DNA of 64,000 nt, taken from NCBI GenBank assembly GCA_050084985.1, contig JBITNC010000001.1:185752001-185816000 (forward strand). The letters are read 5' to 3'. The notes under the pieces are model-generated. The model was not told where the DNA came from and made no database searches. It saw only the letters and a program-made list of their open reading frames with translations. This DNA comes from Nageia nagi. Its lineage: Eukaryota; Pinophyta. The translations under genes and the position numbers were made by a program. Below, piece after piece: positions 34,630-47,084 of the stretch; position 1 is the first letter of the stretch, and every line of letters starts with the position of its first letter.

Positions 34630-37600
34630 ATGCTTCTATACATATAAGCATTTGATATGGGTGGAATTCAAGGTCTTGGGTTCTCCTTTGCTATCCATAA
34701 ATGATAATATGTATGCTCTTGAGCCTATTGCTTCTATTACAACAAATGGATCCAACCAATTGGGTTCAAATTTGCCTTTTGCTTCATCATTTGTTGTTGT
34801 CTTATTAATATTTTCTTTCAATATTAAATCTCCAACTTTGAATTCTTTGGCCTTTATCATTTTCCCAAATGCTCTCTTGAGTTTTGCATGATATACCTTC
34901 TAATATTCAGTAGCTCTTATTATCTTTTAATCTAGTGATTCCAATTACTATAATATTACTTTTCTTGAATCCTCATTAGAAAAATCATCATGTAATGAGA
35001 TATTTAAGTATGGGATCTCTAGCTCTAATGGTACAATAGCTCCATCTCTATACACCAATGAGAATGGTGTTGCCCCACTGGCTATTCTAATGCTATTCCT
35101 ATATGACCAAAGTGCATAAGATAACTATTCATGCCAATTCTTCTTGTATTTATCCTATATTTTGACTAGAATGCTCTTGATAGTCTTGCTAGTGGCTTCA
35201 ACTTGACCATTTCCTTAAGGATAGTAAATTGAAGAAAATGTTTGCATAATATGAAACTTTTTACAAAATACTTTCATATCCTTACGTTTAAAATTAGATT
35301 CATTATCTATGATCAATTGTTATGGTACACCAAACCTTGTGATGATGTTTTTAGTAAGGAATGTAATGATCTTATCTTGAGTGAATAACTTCATTGGGAT
35401 AGCCTCAACCCACTTGGTAGTGAACTCAATAGCTATGATGATAAACTTATGGTTTTCTCTTGAATGATGGTTAATCATACTAATCAAATCAATACCCAAA
35501 GTAGTAAATGGCCATAGTGACACAATAGAGTGCAACTCTTGAGTAGGTTGCTTTTTTAAATTGGCATGTTTTCGATATTGTAAATAGGTTTTTACATGAG
35601 CCTTGCAATCTTCCTGAATAGTAAGATAATAATATCCAATTTTCAAAATTGTTAAATACAAATATTTTACATGAAAATGTACACCACATAAGCATCATGA
35701 GCTTATTCTAGTGTAGTAGCTATCTCATGTTGTGTCAAACATCTTAGTAAAGCACCATCAAATAACCTTTGATATAAGACTCCACTAATGATGACATACC
35801 TTATTGCAATTCTTTCCAATCTCACCTTTCTTTTTGATCATAGCCTTAAGGAATTATTTGGTGCTTCAAATAATTGTAGATATCAAACTACCAATTCTAA
35901 AAATCATTCTCTTCTATAATAAAATAGGTCTAAATTTCATGCATATCTTTTATATAAGAGGGAGTGCTAAGCTTATGAATTTTCAAGATAGTTTCTTCAT
36001 CTTCAATTTCAATTAGTGTAAGAGAAGAAACACTTGCCATTGCATCTACATATTTGTTGTTAGTTCTTGGTATATTATGAATGGTATATTTGTCAAATTG
36101 ATCCAATAAATCATTAAGCAATACCTTATAAGGCCTTAATTTTTCATCCTATGTATCAAAGATATCTTATACTTAGTTAATGAGAATCCATGAGTCACCA
36201 TAAATTTCTAAATTTTTTTTTTTAGAGTAACATCAGATTTTAAACCCAATATCAATGCCTCATATTCAGCCATATTATTTGTACATTCAAAACCAAGTTT
36301 GTAAGCCATAGGGATTAACTAATTTGAAGGAGAAACCAAAATAATACCTACTTCTACTCTATAAGAACATTTTGAGCCATTAATGTATAATGTCCAAATA
36401 ATGGGTTCATCATCTATGAGGCACACATACTCATCTAGGATGGACATTTCATCAAATTCACTCTGATAAAGGCCTTCATGTAGATCATTATGCCATTGAT
36501 GATGTGAGTCTTCTTGATATTGATCTTAAAATTCTTCATAAATGATTACTTCACCATTATGAGGGATTTTAGATATTAAATCTATGAGTTCCTATCCTTG
36601 AATAGAGTTATGTTTTAGTATATTGATATCAAATTCCTATAACAACATTAACCATTTTCCAACTCTCCCTAATAAATGTTACTTTACCATATGAAATTTC
36701 AATGGATTAATAGGGCTAACAATAAATGTAGTACAATATAAAAGATAATGTCTCAATTTATTAGTAGAAAATACAATACCATAACATAGAATTTACATTA
36801 GTGTGTACTTACTTTCATAATTGATCAATGTACTACTAATGTAATAAATAGATCTTTCTTTATTTTCCTAATCTTTTTGGTGGAGCATTTCCCCCAATAC
36901 ATATAATGTAGCTAAAAGATACAAATAAGTAGGATTGGAGAAGTCCATGGGAACTATAATAGGTGAATTGAGAAAATATTATTATGTATCCTCAAAAGCT
37001 TTTTCACATCCTATACAAATATGACATCCTTTTTTAGTGTAAGTGGGTGAATGGCCTACATTTTTTCCTAAGTTGTGAGATGAATTTTCTTACCAAATTG
37101 ATCTTTCATTGGAAACTCCTTAATTTATTTAGATTATTTGGGGGACACATATCAATTATTGAGTTTATTTTCTTTGGATCTACTTCTATACCTCTTTTAG
37201 AAACCATAAATCGTAACAAATTTCTAGAAGTAACTCCACAAGCAAACTTTTGAGGTTTGAGTCTAAGTTTGTACCTTTTCAAGATGTTGAATACTTCCTC
37301 AAGTGCTTGTAGGTGATAATGGCCTTGCTTGGACTTGACCAAGATACCATCAACATATACCTCAACCATTTTGTGAATATGCTCATGGAACATAGTGACA
37401 ATAGCCCTTTGGTAAGTAACCCCTATTGGAAATTATAATGTAATATTGTATAATATTTCTCTTTAATGTAAATTCAGTTAATGATTAAAGTATCTTTAAA
37501 TACCTTAAAGCATTAAGAGAATATATATAGAAATAAGAATAAATATAGAAACATATTTAACCTTCACCTTGGGTAAAAGGAAGGTTAAAAGGTGGGTTTC

Positions 37601-40600
37601 TTTTTATAAATAGAGAGGTATCCCTCTCATTATGTAACTTGATGAAACATGGTAATGCTTGTATTGTAGAGATAATCTTGTAGGAGTATTGTAGAAGAAT
37701 TCTTAAGAATTTGTAGAAGAGTTATCATGTGAGAAGTAATACAATGATGTTTCAAAGTGGATGTACTTCAAGAGATGGAGAAACCACTATACATGATGTG
37801 TTATTTTTTGTGTGATTGATTATTGCTTTTCTAGAAGGATGAATGTTAGATTTGTTGAAGAAGCTTCAAGTTTGTCTTGGTTTATGGAATATTTCAATTC
37901 AATTTGATTCTAAATAGCGTAACCTTCCAATAAAAATCACCCCATGGAGTAGTAAAAGCTATTTTATGTTGGTTAGCTAGATTAATCAATATTTGATTAT
38001 AACCAAAAATTTATCCATGAAATATAATGTATCATGACCAACTATACTATCCAAAATCACATCAATATTTGGTAATAGAAAATCATCCTTAGGAAAAGCA
38101 TTATTGATATCTCTAAAATTAGTACATACCCATATTTCACCATTTGGTTTGGAGATAGGAACAATATTAGCCAACCACTTAGAATAATCAATGAGCTTGA
38201 TAAATCTAACATTCAAGTACTTCTCTATTTCTTTCTTGACTAATAATGCTTTAAAAGGATGCATTTTTTGTGGCTTTTGCTTTATTGGCTTAGCACCCTT
38301 TTTTAATGGCAAATTATGCATGAAAAAGGAAGAATCTAAACCACACATATCATCATAAGACCAAGTAAAATTTTTATGATGTTCAATAAATTTATTTTTG
38401 TACATTTCTTACTACAAGAGAGCAAGAGCTACTCCAATTTGTACTAATCTTTCTTCATTCATGGTCCCAATATTGATATTCACTAGATCCTCTATTGGTA
38501 ATGTGAGCTCATCTTTATTTTGCAATAGAAAAGGTAGCTCCTCTTTCCCTTATACATTATAAATATTATCATCTAATGGTTTTACCTAAAATACTTCATT
38601 AAAATTCACCTCTTGACCAAAATATGCATATTCATTAAGGGTATAACTTGTGTTTGATTTATCATTAGAGGTGGGAAATTCTAAATGTGCCCCTAAGTAT
38701 TCAAGAATATCATCATAAATGTTACAATAATCAAATTCAAGTGGTACAACATCATCAAACCATGTATCTCTATCAATATCATCAGGAAATTAAATCAAAT
38801 TTCAATCTTTAACAAATTTTATTGGTCCCCATTTTTTTTACTATCTCCATCACTACCTAATCCTTTTTTGGTCATTTGTACCTCAGATTTATTTGGAAAA
38901 TTAGCCATTCCTTGTTCATATTTATCCAATCCTCCCTCTTTGTATTTACAAGTTTGTACCATGTACTTATGAACAAAAGGAGATGGAAAGAGTTTACCTA
39001 TTTTAGAAGTTGATGGTGTTTCTATTGAACTTGCAATGTAGATGTGATAGAGCAAGAAAATTTACCATGACCACTATCTCCACATCATTGGAATCTTTTT
39101 GGTAGGATTATATGTCATTGATGGCCCTCAATAAATAAAACTCTAGGTCATACCAAATCTTTAAGGGATGAAAATAAATCCATATTCTCAAATTTATATG
39201 TTCGCATTCCTATCTCTATAATATGAATATATGTTTTTGTGTTTACCCTCAGTTTGATATTTTCTAAGGGCTTAATTTCATACCTTAGGGCTAACATTGG
39301 AAAATCATCAAAATCTATTGGATTACATAGTGCATATGGTTTAAGATCTCCTATTATTGTATGTACCTCACTATAAAATTCAAATTTCAATTGAAAATGT
39401 AAAGTATAAGGAACTACATCCATATCATGAAGCAAAGGTCTACCCAAGAACATATTATATGAATATTTTGATACAACCACCTAGAATTTAGCTACTACTA
39501 TCCTTACTCTTGTACTTATCATTATTTTGGCTATCCTGACTGGTTTCTTGGAAGAACTATCATATGCTCTAATCTTGAATGTAGCTTCTTCTAATGGAGG
39601 AATTTCTACATGCTTTTCTTATAAATGTGTTAAAAATATATGAGAACACACATTTACAGCTGATCCATTAACCACCATTATTCTCTTAATTTCCCATCCA
39701 TCAACCATAGGTGTAATGTACAAAGCTAAGCATTCATCAGGTATGTTCTTACTAATCTTTTCAAACTTATAAAAGGTATTAACATCACATTATTTGATAG
39801 CCCTAAGCTTATCAAAAAACATTACAGTTGATATATTTATAGGAATGATTTTTTTTTAAACAAAGCATATAGGATCTCTCTATGTGATTCAAATGTAGTA
39901 ATGAGAACATATAAGCTAATTTTTGTAGGTGTATTCTTTAATTGTTCATTCATACTATATTCCTTTGGATTAGGTGAGATACTTAATTATTCTATAGTAA
40001 CTAAATTGGGAACATGACATGGATGTCCGATTCTCAACCCAACACATACCTCCTTATCAACTATAGCTGTATTAACTATGTGTTCTCGATTTGAGGTAAT
40101 TTCATCAATTTGGTATTTTCCTTGAGAAATGAGATCCAATATAGCCACCTCCAATGCATTACAAAAAATTGTAGCATGTTCTTTTCTTTGGAGATATGTG
40201 CAATAAGCATAAGATCTTCCCAAGGGAATGTTATCATCTTATGTAGATTTTGCAAGAGGCTATAATAATCCTTTCTTCATGAGATTCCTAATAATAAACC
40301 ATGTCTAAGTTGGGAATGTAAATTTCATATCTTTTACTGTGGTAAATCTTTGTAACTTTTGAGGAGAAGTAGGTCTATCCACTATATGCACATATTTCTC
40401 TTCTTTCTTAGAATATATTATTCTATTGTCTTTATGAAAAGGATTAGTTGCATATTTTGCTCACCTAATTTAAGCAATAATTTCTCTTTTTACAATAATT
40501 CTTGGACCAATACTCTAAAACTAACATTTTTATTGCTAGAACCATGCAAATTAAGAACAAGTATAATGGAATCTCTAAAAATAACATAATTCTCATTCTC

Positions 40601-40960
40601 AACTATTTTGCTTCAAATTGATTTTCATACATTTTTGAAATATGGAATGTACTTTTATAGGGTTTCATTATCCCCTTGCCTCATTGCACATAATTTTATA
40701 ACAATACTTTTTTCCTTGATGTTGTGTTTATATTGACCAATGAAGACCTTAACCAATGAATTGAAAGAATCAATGGAACCACCAAGAAAATTATAAAATC
40801 ACTGAGTAGAATCACCTTTCAGAATCCTTAGAAAGAATTTTGCCATCAACTTCTCCTTCAGCTCTAATTTTAATAATCACTCCTCCTAAAAGTTGATAAG
40901 ATATTATTTTGGGTATTATTTATTGCATAAACATCTCAAACTTAGGGGCCTTATGCTTGG
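34630..40960 (-). pseudogene. gag-pol of gypsy E
   Basis: From 40960 down the minus strand shows gag (FYNFLGGSIDSFNSLVKVFI, IGQYKHNI) and a spacer with YCTYLQRKEHATIFC near 40200. Protease follows (YNMFLGRPLLHDM, about 39440), then RT (WSYDDMCGLD, IEKYLNVRFIKLIDYSKWL, NFRDINNAFPKDDFLLPNID at 38405-38010). After the solo LTR, RT resumes with TYQRAIVTMFHEHIHKMVEV and YVDG instead of YVDD (37380). RNase H has WTLYINGS, TNNMAEYEALILGL and HNIPRTNN (36450-35930). Integrase has GIDLISMINHHS, IEFTTKWVEA and FEPNWLDPFVVIEAIGSRAY (35661-34636). Multiple stops and frameshifts make it inactive, and the RT active site has lost an Asp. Confidence 0.85.
37427..37896 (+). repeat. solo LTR related to copia B, inside the RT of gypsy E
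   Basis: About 470 bp interrupt the RT frame between the IKLN and TYQRA segments. It starts TGGAAATTATAATG and ends ATATTTCA. It matches the copia B LTR, read in element orientation, in order: ACCTTGGGTAAAAGGAAGG against ACCCTTGGGTTAAAGGGAGG, then TATAAATAGAG, CATTATGTAAC against TCTTGTAAC, GTGGATGTACTTC, AGAAACCACT and TTGTGTGATTG. Length is the same as B's 472 bp. Its orientation is opposite to E and to B. I could not find a TSD, so the ends are uncertain by several bases. Confidence 0.75.
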
Positions 40961-41306
40961 GTAGTAGGGGAAAATTATAGATCTTATCAGATAAGGGTGA
41001 TGTGAAGACACCATTATATCCATCTATACTTTATTATTGTTGTGTAACATTTATATATCCAACTTGGAGGCAAAGGCCAGATCTACATGAATAACTACCC
41101 AAGTTGGTAATTGATTCAACCTATTTTTGTAGTCCATCAATTTTTTGTGGTTAGGGTTTGTATTAATTGCATTATTGGGTCCATTTTTACATTATATATG
41201 ATTTAAAAATAACTAAAAATATCATTGATGGTGAAGATACATTATATAATTCTTGTGAGATCTCACTAGAAGGGCTAGGTAGATTGAATAATTAGGTACA
41301 CCAATA

Positions 41307-41931
41307 TGTAGACGTCAAATAATACATATACCATATAATCAACGTATTATTTATCTACAATAATTTATTGAAGCATATATTAGAAATATGCTAACAAATG
41401 AATAATATTAATCAATGTACCTTTGCTATAATTGCATGCTCATCATATAAAGAATACCATTTATCAAACACGATCATTCATTCATCAATACACACACTAT
41501 CAATGACCCATAAATACTATACTGTTGGCTCTATAGAATAAATAAAATTACAAATAGAATAGAAAGCATGCAAGAGGGAAATGAAGGGTTTAATAGATTT
41601 ATGTAGAGGTGGTATTATAAAACACCATTTTTGGTAGGATAGAGTGATATTGTATTTGTTGGAGTCTCTCTAGGATCTTTGATACTCCTGCCTCATTCCT
41701 TTTGTGTTTCCTTTGATGTCTTTATATAGCAACATTTTTTCTTTCTTCAATTCTTGGGATCATTACACATTACATCATTTGGGGCATCTTTTTATATATT
41801 TTATCCCTTTTAAATTATACAATGGTCCTTTACATTAATTACATTACCTTGGGTATTATTTTAACCCCTTTTTATAATAAATATCATTGAAGCTCTAAAA
41901 ATGAATAATAATTCATTTATAGGTGTCTACA
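41307..41931 (-). repeat. 5' LTR of gypsy E
   Basis: 625 bp with the perfect terminal inverted repeat TGTAGAC/GTCTACA. In element orientation it is followed by TATTGGTGTACC, a possible primer-binding site starting TGG. Confidence 0.87.
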
Positions 41932-43339
41932 TATCGGTTCTATCACTTGTTTATAACATATTTCTCATTTGTATTTTATCTAATGGAATCACTAACCTAT
42001 CATAGTCAAACCCACCATGTCCCATGAGAGGGAAACAATTTAGGGGAAAAATATTAGTTTATTGATTCCACCAATTTCAAACATTAGGAGGAGGCATAAA
42101 ATATTTTTTCATTTGAATGTTCCCATTCCCAATCTTCCTGATATTTCAACTTTATCTTTGGGTAGGGTTTCACTTAAATTTGGATAAATTGTTCTATGCC
42201 ATCCAACTTGATGAATATATTTTTTAGAGGACATGGATCTAATTGGTTATAATATGATTGATACTCTATAATATCAAGAAATTGATACTAGAGAAGAGGT
42301 TTAGGTTACTTGTAGGAATGAATTTCTTGAAGGTAGCACTCCTTTAACAATAACTAATAGTCATTCTTTAATAGAGGATGAATGAATGCATTATCCAATA
42401 AATGTTTTAGTAAAAAATAACTTAGAAGGAACAAATAAAAAATTAGTGTTGAAATACATTGCTACTACAAAGATGTGGGAATTTTGAGTTAAGGTTTTGT
42501 ATAAATAAATCCTCTCTTGATATTCCAATTCCAACAAAAAAGAGCATTATTTTTCCATGATAAAAAATGAATCTGAGAAGCTTAATTCTTTATTCAATCA
42601 AGCTACTTTTGGTAAATATATAATGATAAATTCTTTAGGCAATGATGAATTGAAGCTTGTTTGGAATATGTTAGAAAATTTAAATACAAAAGTGCAAACC
42701 TACTACAATAAATGGAGTTTTGACAAAGAAAAAGTAGAAAATACTAAGGAAACAAATGAATTTGCAGAGGTATTTATCATTTTATTTAGAAAATTATTTT
42801 TTAATATCATATTTATATATTTTAAATTGAAGAAATGTTTACTAACATTTGTAAGTTTTATTTGTGCAATTCAATTATGACAATCCAATTGAAGAGATGA
42901 GCATCTTTAGGAAAAATACAAGCATCTTCATTATTAAGATAAGTGTATTCATAAAGAAGACTATTATAGATCCTTAAGAAGATGTTGTCTTAATCAGGAA
43001 TATTCTCATCTTCATAATCATTCAAATTTCTTCAATAACAATACAAGCATCTTCATATACAAGTTGATCTTATTCTCAAATATTTCATAAAATATTAAGA
43101 TTTCATGGAAAGGAACATTTCACAAAATATTAATAATAAATAAAAGTTTTATATTTAGTGGATTGTTAAATTTCATTATAAAAAATCATATAAGCATCCT
43201 CTCAAATAAGACAAGCATAAAATATAAATATATGTATCAGATTTCAAATAACTATATTAAAAATAAATAAAAAATACAAACTACATAGATCGAATTTTAT
43301 AAATTTGAAATAAATTCTATGCTAGTTGCACACCATCTT
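41932..43339. other. mostly non-coding; one unassigned ORF
   Basis: A plus-strand ORF at 42557-42880 (107 codons) starts MIKNESEKLNSLFNQ. Its first 75 residues have a protein-like composition rich in K, E and N; the rest is AT-biased and hydrophobic, like read-through. Upstream in-frame sequence is broken. I do not recognise a family. Otherwise I see only AT-rich DNA. Confidence 0.3.
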
Positions 43340-45760
43340 TGCCATACACATTTGGATTTTGAGGCATTGTCATATGAATTTCTTCATTGTTTTTATCATC
43401 ATCATCATTAGTCTTATTCATATTTCTTCTCTTTGTTAATGATTTCTAGTATGCCAATTCTCTATCATATGGAAAATTATTAATATCATAAGAAGAGATA
43501 TATATATTTACAAACAATGCTCCAAATTTTTATCCACCCTATTTCAAAGTTTATTTTTCACAAAAGATAATGATCTAAACATTCTTTGATCTTCCATAGA
43601 TCCTAAAATCATTATTTGGCATAGTTTATATAAATAAAAATACTTGTCCATAGTGTGTTATAAGATAGTACTAGGATATAATTTCTTCAATAACCATAAA
43701 ATTGAACTTGCCTATAGAGGATGTACAAGTTATGGATGTTGGTCAACCATAATGGTCCAAAAGGATCTTGATTGCTCAATCAAATTTTTGTTATTATTTA
43801 GAATTCCTATTATCATAACACCATTTACTTTCACTACTTTTGAAAAATGATTGACAAGAATACCAATATTTTTTGTAAATGGTTGGTTTGTTATGTTGTA
43901 GTTAGAAACAAGATTCTAGAATATGGAGTTTACAACACCCATGGCCTCAAGTAGATCATCTTTTTGAAATATTTCTTGGATTTTATTTATCAATGTACCT
44001 GATATTATTCTTAAATTGATCTTTGGATAACCATATCAAACATATTCATTATTACAAGCACCTAACATGGTTCATTTGCAAGGTAGTTCATATTTCGTTC
44101 AAAATAATACATAGGTATCTAATTTTTGTTAATACAAATAAAAATATCTCTGGTTAAGACTTTTCAATCTTCATGAAAAGGATCTATAATATTTATTTTA
44201 TACAACTTGTTAATACATAAATAAATTCATTTTCCCATTTAGACAAAATCAATAATATAAAAGTATCTTTCTTAAGAAAGTTTTATCAAAAGTTTCATTT
44301 TATATAACATCTATAGAATACAACATAACATGAGTAGTGTTTATAAATTATTCATACAATATAGTATGTACATTTAGCCTTATCATTTGCTATAATATTT
44401 TTATACATAAACCCTACTAGAGATTGATATTCTTTGAACACCCTTTCTAAGGCTTATATAATGAAATCCACCTTCTATCTATATACTTTAACATTTTATT
44501 ACCATCTACTATTCCTATTAAAAACACTTGAAAATATATAAATATTTTTTAGTTTTTCAAAAAATAAGAATATAACTCATAGACTAGATCTTTAACTTTA
44601 GCTATACTTTCATGTGTGTTTACAATTTTGTAAGAAATATTTAGTCTTACACCATGCAGTGAATAGGTATCAACTATGGGGCTACTATTATCTAAAGTCA
44701 TACAAAAAGATCATTTTTATACCCTTGCAAGATTGCAACACCATTTTTTCCAACACATTAACTTCCTTGCAATTTCAACCTCATCCATATTAACTACTTC
44801 TTTAAAACTTTGAATAACAAGATTGTAGAGATTCTTAGTATTACAACTTTCTTCCATTTTAAAAAGTTTAAGCAAGTGTGGTTGCCTCAAATTACCATCA
44901 AATATGTAAACATGTATACATATCCAAGAAGTGTAATAAAAAACAATTACCTCATCAAGGGAAAGTGAAATGAAGTGGGACTTCTTAAGTTTTTCTCTAA
45001 GATCATATATCTCTACCAAAGTAAGATATTTAAACATATCCCATCCACTATGATATCACTAATGGGAACTAGGCACATTTTGAACATTTACAAGTTTGAA
45101 AAATGTATTGTAATCAATGAAATCAATCACTAGCTTACCCCTTTTCAAAATTATAAATTTAATAGAAAACTTCATGGCTTTAAACTAAAGTAGTGTTCCA
45201 TTATTTCTCAAATTAAGTAATAATGGTTCCCCTAATCTCTTCAAGGGATTTTTGATGAATTTGAAAATTAAGCCATTTTTCATAATATCTTTTATGTGCA
45301 CAAGTCAATCCATCCTTCAATTTTTTTTTTTAAATTTCTTAAGGTTTCCATCATTGTCTTTGATTTTCACATATATTTTAACATAATGTTTTTCAATTGT
45401 ATCCTTATTAAGTTGCATATGACATTCCCTACCCAATTTTCATGAACAATAAACACATATACATTTTATTATTTGATCATTACTATTTTTAAGCTATACC
45501 AGTTCATTAAATTTATATTTTAAATACCATTCATTGCTAAATGATATTCCAATAACACACTTGTGATTACTTTTCTTAATTCTCTTAGAAGATTGCAAAG
45601 TACATGGAATATGTATAGAATTTGGGTCCTTATTAGAATCATTATTTTTTGTATTCTCTATCATAATTTTAACTTATTCAAAATTTGTGCTGTCATTGAT
45701 ATAATTATCAATTGGTAGTTCAAACATTTCATCATAAAAAATATTTTCCCTATCAAGTGG
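43340..45760 (-). pseudogene. hAT/DUF4371-type transposase gene, decayed
   Basis: Read on the minus strand with stops and frameshifts ignored, it has the order of plant TTF-type or MYM-type zinc-finger proteins with a hAT C-terminus. Near 45060-45100 is a motif like KHWSDNSGWDM. The best-preserved stretch, 45037-44717, has SHFISLSLDEV, RQPHLLKLFKMEESCNTKNL and MDEVEIARKLMC, then after a frameshift VGKNGVAILQGYKN. Further on are CMVHR-like sequence (about 44650), DLLEAMGVVNSIF-like sequence (about 43940) and near 43590 the hAT dimerisation motif MFRSLSFVKNKL followed by NRVDKNL. Terminal inverted repeats were not found. Confidence 0.65.
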
Positions 45761-46619
45761 ATGAAGTTCAAGATTAATAATATTTTATGCATTCAAATTT
45801 TAATTTATCATATTCAAATTTTCCTTTTACAATTTAAAATTATATACAAGCTTTTATATAACTACTTATATATAAAAAAATATCGAGAGATATCATTCTT
45901 GAGGCACCCATCTTATTTCTTTATTTCTAATATATTAGTATAGATTATATTTATTAGATCCTCTTTATTCTTTTATATAGTATTTAATATAAATTATATT
46001 TATTACATTCTATATTCCTTTGTTCCATGCATAATGTTTGATATTCTTTAAGTTATAAATATCTCATACAATCATTATTGATAATGGGAAGTTCATAATA
46101 ACTTAAATTTTTAATTTAGCAAGATTGTTAAAGAACCAAAGTGTTAAGGATAGGCATTAATGGATTAAAATGGAAATGTTAGAAATTGGTTTATATATGA
46201 TAACTATTAAAATATTTAATAAAGTTAGCTTAATATTAATTTAAAAACAATTTAAATAGCCGATCAAATTGTTACGACCAGATAGATGATGCAACATTAG
46301 CTCTCCTTGCCCCATTTTTGTAGCTGTATAACTCCTCTCAATGCAATTAAAAAAGAATGATTAGTAGTGCATTTAGAATTTATTGATTTGTTGATGCTTG
46401 AGTTTGGTTTAAAAATTCTAGTAACCTTTTTTAGCAAACTTTTGACCTTTATTTCCATTAACTTTTGATGCTATTTTTCCTACAAAAATAAATATCAATA
46501 TTTGTAATGAGAACTTTAAAATTAATTTCAAAAATAAATATTGTGATACAATCACCTTGTATTGTCATTTTTACAAGGAATACTAGTCTTGATCCAAATG
46601 ACACTTGATTCTACCTAAA

Positions 46620-46866
46620 GAATGCTTGCTTCAATCTAAAGGATACTCATCTTCTATAATAAGATATTTATCTTTTGTGTCAAGATGGTTGTCTTCACCA
46701 ACAAATCGCTCATGATTTCCAACAAGATGCTTATCTCCCTCAACAAGATACGTGTTTCCACCAATACGTTGCTTATCTTTTCTAACAAGATGATCATCTC
46801 CTCCAACAAGATGCTTTCTCCACTAATAAGTTGTTCATCTTCTCCAATAAAATGCCCAAAAAATCC
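46620..46866. repeat. 21-bp minisatellite, left copy
   Basis: About eleven units of the type AACAAGATGCTTATCTCCWCC in the left duplicate. One unit has lost a base, which breaks the periodic frame. It corresponds to 59440-59690. Confidence 0.85.
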
Positions 46867-47084
46867 TTTTATAGGATGATCTTATTTTATTTAAGATTCA
46901 AATTCTTTTCCTTAGAGCACTTGGTTCTTATAGGGGATTTGCTTAGGCAATAAAATTTTTTAAAAAAAATATAGGTGACAAGGTGTGGATTAGGTGGAGG
47001 GTATATTTGGCTAATTTATATAAAAATACTTTGAAGTTAGAAATTTTTGGCTAACTAAACAAGAAAAGAAAATAAACCTAAAAA

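Larger units (their letters stand above)
33194..41931 (-). mobile_element. Ty3/gypsy LTR retrotransposon E (Tat-like), degenerate
   Basis: The element is 8738 bp with LTRs 33194-33816 and 41307-41931. The right copy has perfect TGTAGAC/GTCTACA ends. A strong polypurine tract adjoins the left (3') LTR. Gag, protease, RT, RNase H and integrase lie in the normal gypsy order on the minus strand. The RT and integrase wording, with a protease of the GRPLLHDM type, resembles Tat/Ogre elements. A TSD is not clear: TCTTG on the left and TATCG on the right share only three bases. A solo copia LTR (37427-37896) interrupts the RT. Its LTR opening (TGT-x-x-ACACCTA) resembles that of element A. Confidence 0.85.

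Noticed and set aside
34580-34891. Plus-strand 103-codon ORF
   Set aside because: Antisense to the C-terminal part of the integrase of gypsy E, which shows clear family motifs.
37422-37901. A target-site duplication for the solo LTR
   Set aside because: CCTAT on the left and ATTCA on the right do not match. A GTTAC word occurs on both sides but lies in coding sequence that continues past it.
33189-41936. A target-site duplication for gypsy E
   Set aside because: TCTTG and TATCG share only three of five bases; not counted as evidence.
43644-43850. Plus-strand 68-codon ORF
   Set aside because: Antisense to the hAT C-terminal region; no recognisable domain.
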